This document shows, in pieces, positions 1-6,523 of a stretch of DNA of 47,193 nt. The position numbers and the translations under genes are program-made. The DNA comes from Bacillota bacterium (GTDB lineage Bacteria > Bacillota > Sulfobacillia > JAJZYS01 > JAJYTV01). Position 1 is the stretch's first letter, and the number at the start of each line of letters is the position of its first letter. Location of the stretch: assembly GCA_021793315.1 (NCBI GenBank), contig JAJYSZ010000016.1, positions 1 to 47,193 on the forward strand, read 5' to 3'. The notes beneath the pieces are model-generated. The model ran no database searches. It worked only from the letters and a program-made list of their open reading frames with translations, and was not told where the DNA came from.

Positions 1-47
1 GCAACACAGCATACCATCCAAACCGAAGACGAGGGTGGAGGTGCGGT

Positions 48-128
48 GTGGATCTCAAGGCCTTTGCCGTCACCTTTGGACTGGTATTTCTGGCTGAATT
101 AGGCGATAAGACACAGCAACCTCATTGA
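48..128 (+). pseudogene. 5' fragment of a TMEM165/GDT1 (UPF0016) family cation transporter gene, cut by the ICE
   Basis: The frame starts at GTG 48 behind GGTGGAGGTG. It encodes a hydrophobic first helix ending in ELGDKTQ, the signature motif of the GDT1/TMEM165/UPF0016 family of membrane Mn2+/Ca2+ transporters. After DKTQ the frame runs into element DNA and stops at 126-128 as QPH-stop. The missing continuation (LTTMMLAARTRSP...) is found at the other end of the window, so the gene was split by integration and is not a natural short gene. The split falls directly behind the first ExGDKT motif, so this fragment cannot be functional alone. Family assignment rests on the motif and the hydrophobic context only. 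Confidence 0.85.
108..117. other. attL core, left ICE-chromosome junction
   Basis: AAGACACAGC here is repeated exactly at 47112-47121. Joining the sequence left of this copy to the sequence right of the other copy restores an uninterrupted GDT1-type reading frame (GDKTQLTTMML). This identifies the copies as the crossover cores. Serine integrases exchange at a central dinucleotide, so the true crossover point lies somewhere inside these 10 bp. Confidence 0.88.
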
Positions 129-309
129 CCATGATTCAGACGCATCCACGGTGCTGCCTCTGCACCGCAAGGTGCCCTTGCGAAAACCGGGGCGGAAGGC
201 GGTTGGGGCTGACCGATAAGCCTGTTTGGGGACGTCTCCACGAAACAGGGCAGCGGCTCGCCAGTGCGGCGAACTCGCTGCCCTCATCTTTTGTATGGGA
301 GGGATTCAC
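118..309 (+). other. left end of the element: integrase tail in the circular form, then leader
   Basis: No independent gene is visible here in the integrated state. If the element is circularised through the 10-bp core, bases 118-219 stay in frame with the integrase and add 33 codons before TAA 217-219. The predicted tail is basic near its end (RKVPLRKPGRK). Bases 220-309 are the leader of the next gene and end in a GGGAGGG ribosome site. Confidence 0.5.
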
Positions 310-687
310 ATGAGCGTTACGGCGGTTGAACGCCACCCCTGGACCCACGAGGAAATCGACACACTCCAAACGATGGCGGACGAAGGAATGGATGCAGTCG
401 ACATCGCCCTGCGACTCAGCCGCAGTGTCGGGGCCGTGAAGGCGAAGATCGCTGTCCTCGAACAGGCGCGGCGATTGCGAGAAGAGGCGCAGCGCGCCGA
501 GCAGGCGGACACCGCACAGGCCGGCAGGGTTGTGACGTACCGACTGATGGAACCGCTGACCGAGGACGAAGCCTTCGCACTGGGCTTATCTCTGCCGGAC
601 GCGGAACGCCATGCCGATGCGCTCGGCTACCTCGCGCCATTCCGCTCCGCTGTCGCCAAGATCGAGCGGGCGATCTCCTTGCGTTGA
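310..687 (+). CDS. SANT/Myb-like helix-turn-helix protein
   Basis: A 125-residue protein starting at ATG 310, with GGGAGGG at 298-304. A longer frame is open upstream but lacks a ribosome site. Residues 11-46 (WTHEEIDTLQTMADEGMDAV followed by a second and third helix with VGAVKAKI) match the SANT/Myb-like or GcrA-like HTH pattern, in which a leading Trp packs the helical core. The middle is charged and helical (RRLREEAQRAEQ), and the C-terminal part is unassigned. It is the first gene inside the left end, so in the circular form it lies directly downstream of the integrase. It is probably a DNA-binding regulator of the leading region. That role is inferred. Confidence 0.6.
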   Translation: MSVTAVERHPWTHEEIDTLQTMADEGMDAVDIALRLSRSVGAVKAKIAVLEQARRLREEAQRAEQADTAQAGRVVTYRLMEPLTEDEAFALGLSLPDAERHADALGYLAPFRSAVAKIERAISLR

Positions 688-727
688 TCGCCACCAGTCC
701 TGCAGGTCATCCAAAGGAGGTGCTTAC

Positions 728-949
728 TTGAGCAGACACCGGAGCTCCCGCCTCGGCGGTACCGTGCCTGCGCGGCGCGACGTCCCACCCGAACCGGCGC
801 CCGACGAAGAGGACCTTGTCTTTAGCAAGCGAGGCGGAGACTTCATGGCGACCGAAGCCGAATACGAGGGTTGGGGCGGGCCCCGCAACTACCACCACGC
901 TCTGACGGCTCAGGGCCTCCACGTCACTCGCGCCCCTGGCCGGCATTGA
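728..949 (+). CDS. small hypothetical protein
   Basis: A 73-residue protein with TTG start at 728, placed 7 nt after a strong AAAGGAGGT (712-720). The ribosome site decides the start, because the frame is open further upstream inside the preceding gene. The N-terminus is Arg/Ser-rich (SRHRSSRLGG), followed by an acidic stretch (APDEEDL) and an aromatic segment (EYEGWGGPRNYHH). I recognise no domain. It lies between a regulator and the ardC gene in the same orientation. Confidence 0.45.
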   Translation: MSRHRSSRLGGTVPARRDVPPEPAPDEEDLVFSKRGGDFMATEAEYEGWGGPRNYHHALTAQGLHVTRAPGRH

Positions 950-1006
950 CGGCATTCTAGGGCCCGGCGCCGCTTCGATGGCCATCCATGCCCACCATCT
1001 TGTCCA

Positions 1007-1034
1007 GGCCGGTCCAAAACCTTGAGGACCGGCC
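1007..1034 (+). promoter_or_regulatory. inverted repeat upstream of ardC, shared with the resolvase leader
   Basis: GGCCGGTCC (1007-1015), a 10-nt spacer and GGACCGGCC (1026-1034) form a perfect 9-bp inverted repeat, 29 nt before the ardC start. Its first 14 bases, GGCCGGTCCAAAAC, recur exactly at 40516-40529 before the resolvase gene. The alignment extends to 23 of 26 matching bases. There is no T tract, so an operator, attenuator or single-strand promoter fold is more likely than a terminator. Confidence 0.5.
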
Positions 1035-1063
1035 TTCAGCATGCCACCCACGGAGGGTAACCC

Positions 1064-1993
1064 ATGGCTGATGCTGCAGAACTTGTTCAACGCCTGGAAC
1101 TGGGCGTGCAGGAGATCATGTCGTCCGACGGGTGGCGCCGTTACCTGGCGGCGCAGGCCCGATTCCACCAGTACAGCGCAGGCAACGTGCTCCTGATCCT
1201 TGTGCAGCGCCCCGATGCGAGCCAGGTTGCGGGATACACGACCTGGCAGGGTCTCGGGCGGCAGGTTCGCAAGGGGGAGAAGGGCATCGCGATCCTCGCG
1301 CCGGTCTTCCCCCGGCGAGACACCGCGACACAGCAGGATGCCGGGGGAGGGGAGGAGCAGCTCGCACAAGACAGCGGTGAGGGGCAGGGGACCCGATCGC
1401 CGATCCGGTTCCGCGTCGCCCATGTGTTTGACGTTTCGCAGACCGAAGGCGAGCAGCTGCTTGAGCCGCCGATCCATCGCCTCGAGGGAGACAGCAGCGA
1501 GGCGCGCTGGCTCCTCGAGCGCCTGTTCGAGGTGGCACGCGACGAAGGCCTCAAGGTGGAGATGGCCGCGACGGACACCGGGCAAGCGAACGGGTTCTAC
1601 CGGCCGCTGACGCAAGAGATCCACGTGGCGCGAGGGCTCGCCCCGGACCAGCAGGCCAAGACCCTCGCCCATGAGATAGCCCACCACCTCCTGCAGCACG
1701 GCCGCGGTCGCGACCCGGGCCGGCACGCCGAGGAGGCCGAGGCCGAGGGGGTCGCGTTTGTCGTCTGTTCCAGGTTCGGACTCGACACGTCCCAGTACAG
1801 CTTCGGGTACGTGGGCGCCTGGGCATCACGAGGCAAGGAGGGCATCGCGACGGTCAAGGCGGTGTCGACCACCATCCAGCGGACGGCCTCCGGGCTGATC
1901 GACCGGCTCGAGCCCACACAGATTCGAGAGGAGGACTCCGCAGCCCGCCGTCGTCCGGCGGCTTCTCATGTGTCAGGGGGCACCGATCGGTAG
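1064..1993 (+). CDS. ardC: ArdC-type antirestriction protein (ssDNA-binding domain plus zincin domain)
   Basis: A 309-residue protein with a GGAGGG site just before ATG 1064. The N-terminal part (about residues 10-85: RYLAAQARFHQYSAGNVLLI, YTTWQGLGRQVRKGEKGI) is the typical ArdC N-terminal domain, which binds single-stranded DNA in characterised relatives. The C-terminal part carries a zinc-metallopeptidase motif, HEIAH, at residues 203-207 inside KTLAHEIAHHLL. A downstream EAEAEGVAF supplies the usual third ligand region. ArdC proteins protect transferred DNA from host restriction during conjugation, which fits its place in the leading region next to the element's end. The gene appears intact. 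Confidence 0.88.
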   Translation: MADAAELVQRLELGVQEIMSSDGWRRYLAAQARFHQYSAGNVLLILVQRPDASQVAGYTTWQGLGRQVRKGEKGIAILAPVFPRRDTATQQDAGGGEEQLAQDSGEGQGTRSPIRFRVAHVFDVSQTEGEQLLEPPIHRLEGDSSEARWLLERLFEVARDEGLKVEMAATDTGQANGFYRPLTQEIHVARGLAPDQQAKTLAHEIAHHLLQHGRGRDPGRHAEEAEAEGVAFVVCSRFGLDTSQYSFGYVGAWASRGKEGIATVKAVSTTIQRTASGLIDRLEPTQIREEDSAARRRPAASHVSGGTDR

Positions 1994-2031
1994 CCCCGCA
2001 CTCGACAAACTCGGCAGTCGGAGGCAGAAGC

Positions 2032-2295
2032 ATGGCGCACAACGGGACGCGGTTTCGATCGGCGTCAAAGGAGACGGGAGCTGCTGGGGCACGTCGCCAC
2101 CAGGTGATCGCGCCGTACGACCTACGGCTCATGGCACTGATGCGAGCGGGCCCGCGCTGCCGGGCCTGCGGCTGTACGGAGTTCAACCCTTGCGACGGGG
2201 GCTGCTGGTGGGTCGAGGCAGACCTCTGCAGCGCCTGCGCTCCCGCGGACCACCCGGGGCTTTGCCGACTGCCTGACGGGACGGTTCTCCAGTGA
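2032..2295 (+). CDS. small Cys-rich (zinc-finger-like) protein
   Basis: An 87-residue protein with a GGAGGC site ahead of ATG 2032. The second half has CRACGCTEFNPCDGGCWWVE then DLCSAC, a compact treble-clef-like Cys arrangement common in small phage and plasmid proteins. The N-terminus is basic. It overlaps the next gene by GTGA (2292-2295), so translation is probably coupled. A metal-binding structural or DNA-binding role is inferred from the cysteines alone. Confidence 0.6.
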   Translation: MAHNGTRFRSASKETGAAGARRHQVIAPYDLRLMALMRAGPRCRACGCTEFNPCDGGCWWVEADLCSACAPADHPGLCRLPDGTVLQ

Positions 2296-2567
2296 GCCGG
2301 CAAACTCGGTCGCAGCTCTCTGCACCAATCGTCGCGTGCCTCGAGATGCTTCGCGGCGGGCCGTCCGCGGGCATCTGGACCTTCTGCAAGACAGGCACGA
2401 TCGACGCGTGCGAGCGGCGCGGCCTGATCCGGGACACCGGGCGGCGCGACAGCCAGGTACTGCGTGTCTTCGAATTGACCGCTGCCGGCCGCGACGCGCT
2501 GCACAGAGCACCGTCGCTCGTTGGTAGAGACCTATGGGACCGACAGGGAGGGATGGGCGTTGAGTGA
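2292..2567 (+). CDS. small winged-helix-like protein
   Basis: A 91-residue protein with GTG start at 2292 overlapping the upstream stop. The order of helices and the turn GLIRDTGRRDSQVLRVFELT followed by AAGRDAL resembles a winged-helix transcription factor (DNA-binding helices, then a beta wing). It overlaps the ParB-like gene by 8 nt, so the three genes 2032-4146 form one coupled unit. The family assignment is tentative. Confidence 0.45.
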   Translation: MSRQTRSQLSAPIVACLEMLRGGPSAGIWTFCKTGTIDACERRGLIRDTGRRDSQVLRVFELTAAGRDALHRAPSLVGRDLWDRQGGMGVE

Positions 2568-4146
2568 GCGTTTCGATCCGAGGCTGCTGATCGCGGAGAT
2601 CCACGTGACGCACAACGTACGCCGGCACTTCGACGGCGAGGCCCTCGCGGGCCTCGCAGAGTCGATCAAGGCGTGCGGCATCCAGGAGCCGCTGATCGTA
2701 CGCCCAGTGGAGCAGGGCTACGAGCTGGTCGCCGGCGAACGGCGGCTGCGTGCGGCGCAGATGGCGGAACTGACCACCGTTCCGGTGATCGTCCGTGACA
2801 TGGATTCCAGCACAGCCGCCCGCCTGCAGCTCCTCGAGAACCTCCAGCGCAAGGACCTTGACCCGGTCGAGGAGGCCGAGGGGTTTGAACGGCTGATTCG
2901 CGACCATGGCCTGCGCGCAAAGGAGATCGCGCGCCAGCTCGGTGTCTCGGAGCCGTACATCTCGAACCGCCGGCGCCTGCTCAAACTCCCGCAGGAGGCC
3001 CTCGACAACATTTCGCACGAAAAGCTCTCGTCCAGTGTGGCGCTCAGCCTGGTCGAGTTCGCCGGCAATGCCGAACTGACCCAGCGCCTCGCCGGCAAGC
3101 TCGTCGAGAAGAACGCCACGCAGCAGCAGGCGCCCGAAGTGATCGCGGAAACGCTGGCGACGACGTGCCCGATCGTGGCCACGAACGGCTACGTCTACGG
3201 CAACGAGAACCGCACGTGTGACGCGGACGCGCACAAGGACTGTCCCTGCCGACGGCACGTGAAGCCGCGCTACTCGTCCGAAATGGTCGTGTGCGTGGAC
3301 CCGCAGCACTACGCCGAGGTCGAAGGCGCGGCGCAGGCCAAGATCGACGCGAAGAAGGCGAAGGCACTCGCAAAGGCCGAGGCCTCCGACGACGGCATCC
3401 TCGACCTCAAAGCGCTCAAATGGACAGATTACGGCCGCGAAGCCCAGTACCACGACGTCACGTCGCCCTACGGAGACCCCAAGGCGTGCGATGGCGACCA
3501 CACCCAGTGTGCTTGCCTGCGCCATGCGCGTGGACCGCACGAGAACGAGCATGTGCGTCTCATCTGCATCGACCCGAAGGCCTTCAACAAGATAGAGCGC
3601 CAGACGAAGCGCGAGCAGACCAAGACCGCGATGGCCGACCTGCAGACGGAGAACGAGAAGCTGTCCACGTGGGCGCTTGGCGAAGTCGAGGAGCTGATGA
3701 GCGAGGGCCTGACGACTATCCTCGGCCACCCGGACCTCGCCTACCTGGCCGCGTGGGTGCTGAGCTCGTGCGACGTCCATAACGGACCGACCGGTGTGCC
3801 GCGTGCTGACCGCAAGAAGTACCTCGAGGGACTCGGCATCGAGATCAAGTTCGGCAGCAGCTACCTGCAGAGCCAGCGCCGCGAGATCGCAGACGCGTTC
3901 ATGGCTGCGACGCCAGATGCGCTGCTCCGGATCATCTACGAATGGCCGCTGATCGCGCAGGGCAACGCGCCGTACGCGCTCGGCCACTGGTACCGCGCAC
4001 AGATTGACCCAGAGGTCACAGAGGCCGAGAAGGCTGCCGTCACCGCGGCGCTGGGCGAGATCTACGGCGACGAGGACGAGCCCGGAGGTGACTTGGGCGA
4101 CCCGGAGGGCGACGAGGCCGCCGTCCAAGCGATCGCCCAGGGGTAG
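2560..4146 (+). CDS. ParB-like protein with two Cys-rich motifs
   Basis: A 528-residue protein. I chose TTG 2560, which has GGGAGGGA just upstream, over the open TTG 2521. Residues 1-100 are a ParB/Srx nucleotide-binding domain: GERRLRA at 59-65 and ENLQRKDLDPVEEA near 92-105. An HTH follows at about 121-140 (AKEIARQLGVSEPYIS). The C-terminal half is unusual. It has two related Cys-rich blocks, each with a CxxxxHxxCxC-like core and a later CxDP (about 220-247 and 308-339), then a helical tail. ParB proteins bind palindromic parS sites and use CTP. No ParA is adjacent, although MinD-like proteins occur in the Tad cluster. It may act in segregation or as a regulator. Confidence 0.82.
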   Translation: MSERFDPRLLIAEIHVTHNVRRHFDGEALAGLAESIKACGIQEPLIVRPVEQGYELVAGERRLRAAQMAELTTVPVIVRDMDSSTAARLQLLENLQRKDLDPVEEAEGFERLIRDHGLRAKEIARQLGVSEPYISNRRRLLKLPQEALDNISHEKLSSSVALSLVEFAGNAELTQRLAGKLVEKNATQQQAPEVIAETLATTCPIVATNGYVYGNENRTCDADAHKDCPCRRHVKPRYSSEMVVCVDPQHYAEVEGAAQAKIDAKKAKALAKAEASDDGILDLKALKWTDYGREAQYHDVTSPYGDPKACDGDHTQCACLRHARGPHENEHVRLICIDPKAFNKIERQTKREQTKTAMADLQTENEKLSTWALGEVEELMSEGLTTILGHPDLAYLAAWVLSSCDVHNGPTGVPRADRKKYLEGLGIEIKFGSSYLQSQRREIADAFMAATPDALLRIIYEWPLIAQGNAPYALGHWYRAQIDPEVTEAEKAAVTAALGEIYGDEDEPGGDLGDPEGDEAAVQAIAQG

Positions 4147-4206
4147 TTGCTGTGTCAGTAGGCCGGGCAGATCCACTGCGTAACCCGGCAAAGGAGGAAG
4201 AGAACC

Positions 4207-4464
4207 ATGCCTGATGCGACCAGTCGAATCGAGGAGGGCTTCGGAGAGAACCGCCTGGCATTGCGCGGCAACGACCTGCATTCCGGCGACCCGATCGAAC
4301 TGCAGGTCCGGGGCGCGTGGGCGCCGGCGCGCGTCGAGTGGTCACCGAACTTGGGGTGGTACGCCCTCGTCCGCCAGGGCAAGAACGACCACAGAGATCT
4401 CACCGTGCTGTTGCGCCCGGGTCTGGCGGCGCGCCCCATTCGCGATCGCTCGTATGAGCGGTAA
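4207..4464 (+). CDS. DUF5348-like small protein
   Basis: An 85-residue protein with AAGGAGG before ATG 4207. The pattern NDLHSGDPIELQVRGAWAPA, then a variable part, then WYAL and a closing LLRPGLAARP matches the small DUF5348 family known from Firmicute mobile elements. No biochemical function is established for that family to my knowledge. It is co-directional with the ParB-like gene and the nuclease genes. Confidence 0.5.
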   Translation: MPDATSRIEEGFGENRLALRGNDLHSGDPIELQVRGAWAPARVEWSPNLGWYALVRQGKNDHRDLTVLLRPGLAARPIRDRSYER

Positions 4465-4525
4465 TTCGCGGCCCCGCAACGTGTGTCAGACCGCCCTGAA
4501 TCCCAAGATTGGAGGGCTGCGTGCG

Positions 4526-4852
4526 ATGCGTCGCGTGGTTTCCGCCAGTGAGCTCGCCAGGTTCTCGTACTGCGAAGTGCAATGGGAGATCGAGAACCGA
4601 TTCAGGTTTGATGCGATGAGCGACCACCACCTCGCGCGCCTCGCACGGCGCGGGCAGCGCAGTCGAGATCCGCACGCGCACGCGCTCGGCTTGGCGGCCG
4701 CGGCCCACCTCCAGCGCGTCCGCCCGGCGCTCCTTGCCGGCGAACGCTACCACACCGAGGACGCGCGCAAGCGCGTTTCCCGGCCGCGGCCGCTCACCGC
4801 TTTCTTCGTCGTTCTCGCGGCCTTGGCGCTGCTCGCCCTGGCCATTCGATAG
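4526..4852 (+). CDS. N-terminal piece of a membrane-anchored Cas4-like (PD-(D/E)XK) nuclease
   Basis: A 108-residue protein from ATG 4526 with GGAGGGC at 4511-4517. It opens with VVSASELARFSYCEVQWEIE, which matches the start of Cas4/Dna2-type nucleases, including the N-terminal Cys of their Fe-S cluster. It closes with a hydrophobic segment (AFFVVLAALALLALAIR) directly before the stop. The remaining Cas4 parts are encoded by the next gene, which begins 1 nt after this stop in another frame. The intact family form, as I know it, is one chain with a two-helix hairpin in the middle. Here the break falls between the two helices. Either two subunits assemble or a frameshift occurs. No CRISPR array is present. 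Confidence 0.62.
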   Translation: MRRVVSASELARFSYCEVQWEIENRFRFDAMSDHHLARLARRGQRSRDPHAHALGLAAAAHLQRVRPALLAGERYHTEDARKRVSRPRPLTAFFVVLAALALLALAIR

Positions 4853-4853
4853 G

Positions 4854-5387
4854 GTGACCGCCGTGTTGTACGTCCTGGCGCTTCTCGCGCTCGTTGCCGG
4901 CGTGGTCGTCGATTCGGCCTTCCATCGCGGGTCCCATATTCTCTACTCGGATGCGGATCACCGCACACTCCGGCCGGCGCGGGCGCTGCGGGCCCCACGG
5001 CTCGGGCTCCTCGCCAAACCGGACTATGTCTTGCGCGAAGACGGAGAGCTCGTGGTCGAGGAAGTGAAGTCCGGTTGGGTTCGAGGGGCTCCCTACAGCC
5101 ACCACGTCATCCAGCTCGGCGTCGAGATGCTTGTCGTCGAGGAGGCCTTCCGCCGGCGGCCGCCTCGTGGACGCCTTCGCTACCGCAACCGCACGATCGC
5201 GATCGCCAACACGGAGGGACTGCGCCAGCAGGTCCTCGAGATGGCGGACCGTTACCGGGCCGTGGCGGATGGCCAGCAGTCACCTATGCCAACCCGGGAC
5301 GTCGCGAAGTGCCGCAAGTGCCCCGTTCAAGCGCTCTGTCCGATCGGCTCCGCGAACGCTCCGGGAGTTGGACATCATGCAGACTGA
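4854..5387 (+). CDS. C-terminal piece of a membrane-anchored Cas4-like (PD-(D/E)XK) nuclease
   Basis: A 177-residue protein starting at GTG 4854, 1 nt after the previous stop. There is no good ribosome site, so coupled translation or frameshifting is likely. It starts with a transmembrane helix (VLYVLALLALVAGVVV). The PD-(D/E)XK core follows: KPDYVLREDGELVVEEVKSG (catalytic Asp and ExK), then QLGVEMLVVEEAF, and a C-terminal CRKCPVQALCP carrying three Cys, as in the Cas4 Fe-S cluster. The fourth Cys lies in the preceding gene. Likely role: DNA end processing near the membrane, perhaps during transfer or in defence. Both are inferred. Confidence 0.68.
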   Translation: MTAVLYVLALLALVAGVVVDSAFHRGSHILYSDADHRTLRPARALRAPRLGLLAKPDYVLREDGELVVEEVKSGWVRGAPYSHHVIQLGVEMLVVEEAFRRRPPRGRLRYRNRTIAIANTEGLRQQVLEMADRYRAVADGQQSPMPTRDVAKCRKCPVQALCPIGSANAPGVGHHAD

Positions 5388-5607
5388 CAAACTCGATCGC
5401 GGCAGCCGGCTGTCCCGCCCCATAGCCCGTGATGCGGCGATCGTGGCGTGGCTTCGCGAGGCGCGACAGCTCCTCAACGAACGCGGGAATGTTCGGTCAG
5501 TTGCAGCGTTGGACGTCGTGACCGCTGCGCTGCGACATCGGGACCCTCCTGCGCTGGTTCTGCAGAGCCTAGTCCTGCTGATCCCAAGCCAACACGACGA
5601 GGAGTGA
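5377..5607 (+). CDS. small hypothetical protein
   Basis: A 76-residue protein starting at ATG 5377, overlapping the nuclease stop by 11 nt. A GGGAG lies at 5363-5367. It is mostly helical by composition (AIVAWLREARQLLNERGN, DVVTAALRHRDPPALVLQSL) with an acidic end. No family is recognised. The overlap suggests it is made together with the nuclease pieces. Confidence 0.45.
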   Translation: MQTDKLDRGSRLSRPIARDAAIVAWLREARQLLNERGNVRSVAALDVVTAALRHRDPPALVLQSLVLLIPSQHDEE

Positions 5608-5724
5608 GACTTTGGGGCAGGGCCGATCGACGCAACCGACCCGCCCCCCTCTCCTCGCTGTGCTCGTCATATCCCCCCACCGCTCTGCTCTTGGGGGGAG
5701 GCAGGATAAAGGAGGGTCCACACA

Positions 5725-5743
5725 CAAGCGGCTGTGCCGCTTG
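5725..5743 (+). repeat. 8-bp hairpin in the region upstream of the RHH/relaxase genes
   Basis: CAAGCGGC-TGT-GCCGCTTG is a perfect 8-bp stem. It is followed after 8 nt by TTTTT (5752-5756). It could be the terminator of the upstream operon or a structural element of an origin of transfer. It lies within the 246-bp gap 5608-5853, which otherwise holds only the iterons listed separately. Confidence 0.5.
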
Positions 5744-5760
5744 GACCGGGCTTTTTCGCC

Positions 5761-5806
5761 ATCCACACTTGCCGTTCGGTATCCACACTGCCATCCACAC
5801 GTGCCG
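5761..5806 (+). repeat. three DnaA-box-like iterons ATCCACAC-TGCC
   Basis: ATCCACACTTGCCG (5761-5774), ATCCACACTGCC (5781-5792) and ATCCACACGTGCCG (5793-5806) are direct repeats. A further GTCCACAC lies at 5716-5723. The middle copy, in TATCCACAC, matches the DnaA box TTATCCACA at 8 of 9 positions. They sit 48-93 bp before the RHH gene. Candidate roles are replication origin, relaxosome binding, or autoregulation by the RHH protein. Confidence 0.55.
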
Positions 5807-5853
5807 TGAGGCCGTGTCCAGAACGGCATTGAGGCCAAGTGAGGTGCTGACAA

Positions 5854-6336
5854 TTGACTACCGTACGTCCCCACCGTAAGGCTACCGAGGAGATCCATGT
5901 CGCGTTTGATTCGGAGACCTACCGCCTGTTGAAGGAGGCTTCGCTACGCCGCCATGAACCCGTGGCCGCGATCATCCGCCGCGCAGTGGACCGCATGCTC
6001 CGGGTAGAAGCCGCTGACGCAGGAGCCCAGGTCCTCGCCGAGGCCGTTCGCGGCGTGCTGCGAGAGGAACTGCGCCCCGTCCGACGGCTCGCGTATCTCG
6101 CGGCTTTCGAGGCCGCTGCCGCCCACAAGCTTAGTCGCAATACACATGGGGATGTGCTGACCCACATGAAGGTCGGCCGGGAAGCGATCGCCCAGAGGGT
6201 CGACGCACTGGACACGGACGCCCGGAGATGGGCGGCGAACCGGAGCAGGGATCCGGAGCCCGCGGATCCTATGGACGCAGCGCCCGCCCTGCCCCTTCCG
6301 AAGGCGGATGAAGAGATCGATTTGGGCGCCAGTTGA
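5854..6336 (+). CDS. ribbon-helix-helix relaxosome accessory protein (MobC/TraY-like role)
   Basis: A 160-residue protein with TTG start at 5854 behind GAGGTGC. Residues 12-50 (EEIHVAFDSETYRLLKEASL, then RRHEPVAAIIRRAVDRML) fit an RHH fold: a short beta strand followed by two helices. The rest is a long helical region (REELRPVRRLAYLAAFEAAA) and an acidic tail, as in relaxosome accessory proteins that pair with relaxases. It lies directly upstream of the relaxase gene. The function is inferred from fold and position. Confidence 0.58.
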   Translation: MTTVRPHRKATEEIHVAFDSETYRLLKEASLRRHEPVAAIIRRAVDRMLRVEAADAGAQVLAEAVRGVLREELRPVRRLAYLAAFEAAAAHKLSRNTHGDVLTHMKVGREAIAQRVDALDTDARRWAANRSRDPEPADPMDAAPALPLPKADEEIDLGAS

Positions 6337-6345
6337 CGAGGCCAA

Positions 6346-6498
6346 TGTATGACATGCCCCGCACCGCTCCCGGGCCGCTCTGAGGGCTCTGGCTACGCCG
6401 CCATGTATGACACTGGCGGCTGCCGCGGCGCGTATCATACCTTTTCGCCTCCGTTCGCCGTCCAGGCCGCGCCCAGCGCGGCTCCAGGCGGTATGACA
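6346..6498. repeat. candidate oriT region: three GTATGACA repeats and an inverted repeat
   Basis: In the 187-bp gap before the relaxase gene, GTATGACA occurs at 6347-6354, 6405-6412 and 6491-6498. The first two are within TGTATGACA. The middle copy sits inside a perfect inverted repeat, GCCGCCA (6397-6403) and TGGCGGC (6414-6420), with a 10-nt spacer. Position beside the relaxase gene, a short inverted repeat and flanking direct repeats are typical of oriT and relaxosome sites. The nic site cannot be placed. Confidence 0.5.
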
Positions 6499-6523
6499 AA
6501 GCACTAAAACTGGAGGTGGTCTC

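Noticed and set aside
1968-2276. A 102-codon frame overlapping the small Cys-rich gene
   Set aside because: It lies in another frame. The overlapping frame at 2032 has a ribosome site and a recognisable Cys pattern.
2122-4281. A 719-codon open frame on the minus strand
   Set aside because: Antisense of the ParB-like gene. High GC keeps it open. No motif or ribosome site supports it.
4526-5387. Part of a CRISPR-Cas system (Cas4)
   Set aside because: No other cas gene and no repeat-spacer array is visible in the window. Membrane-anchored Cas4-like nucleases also occur outside CRISPR systems.
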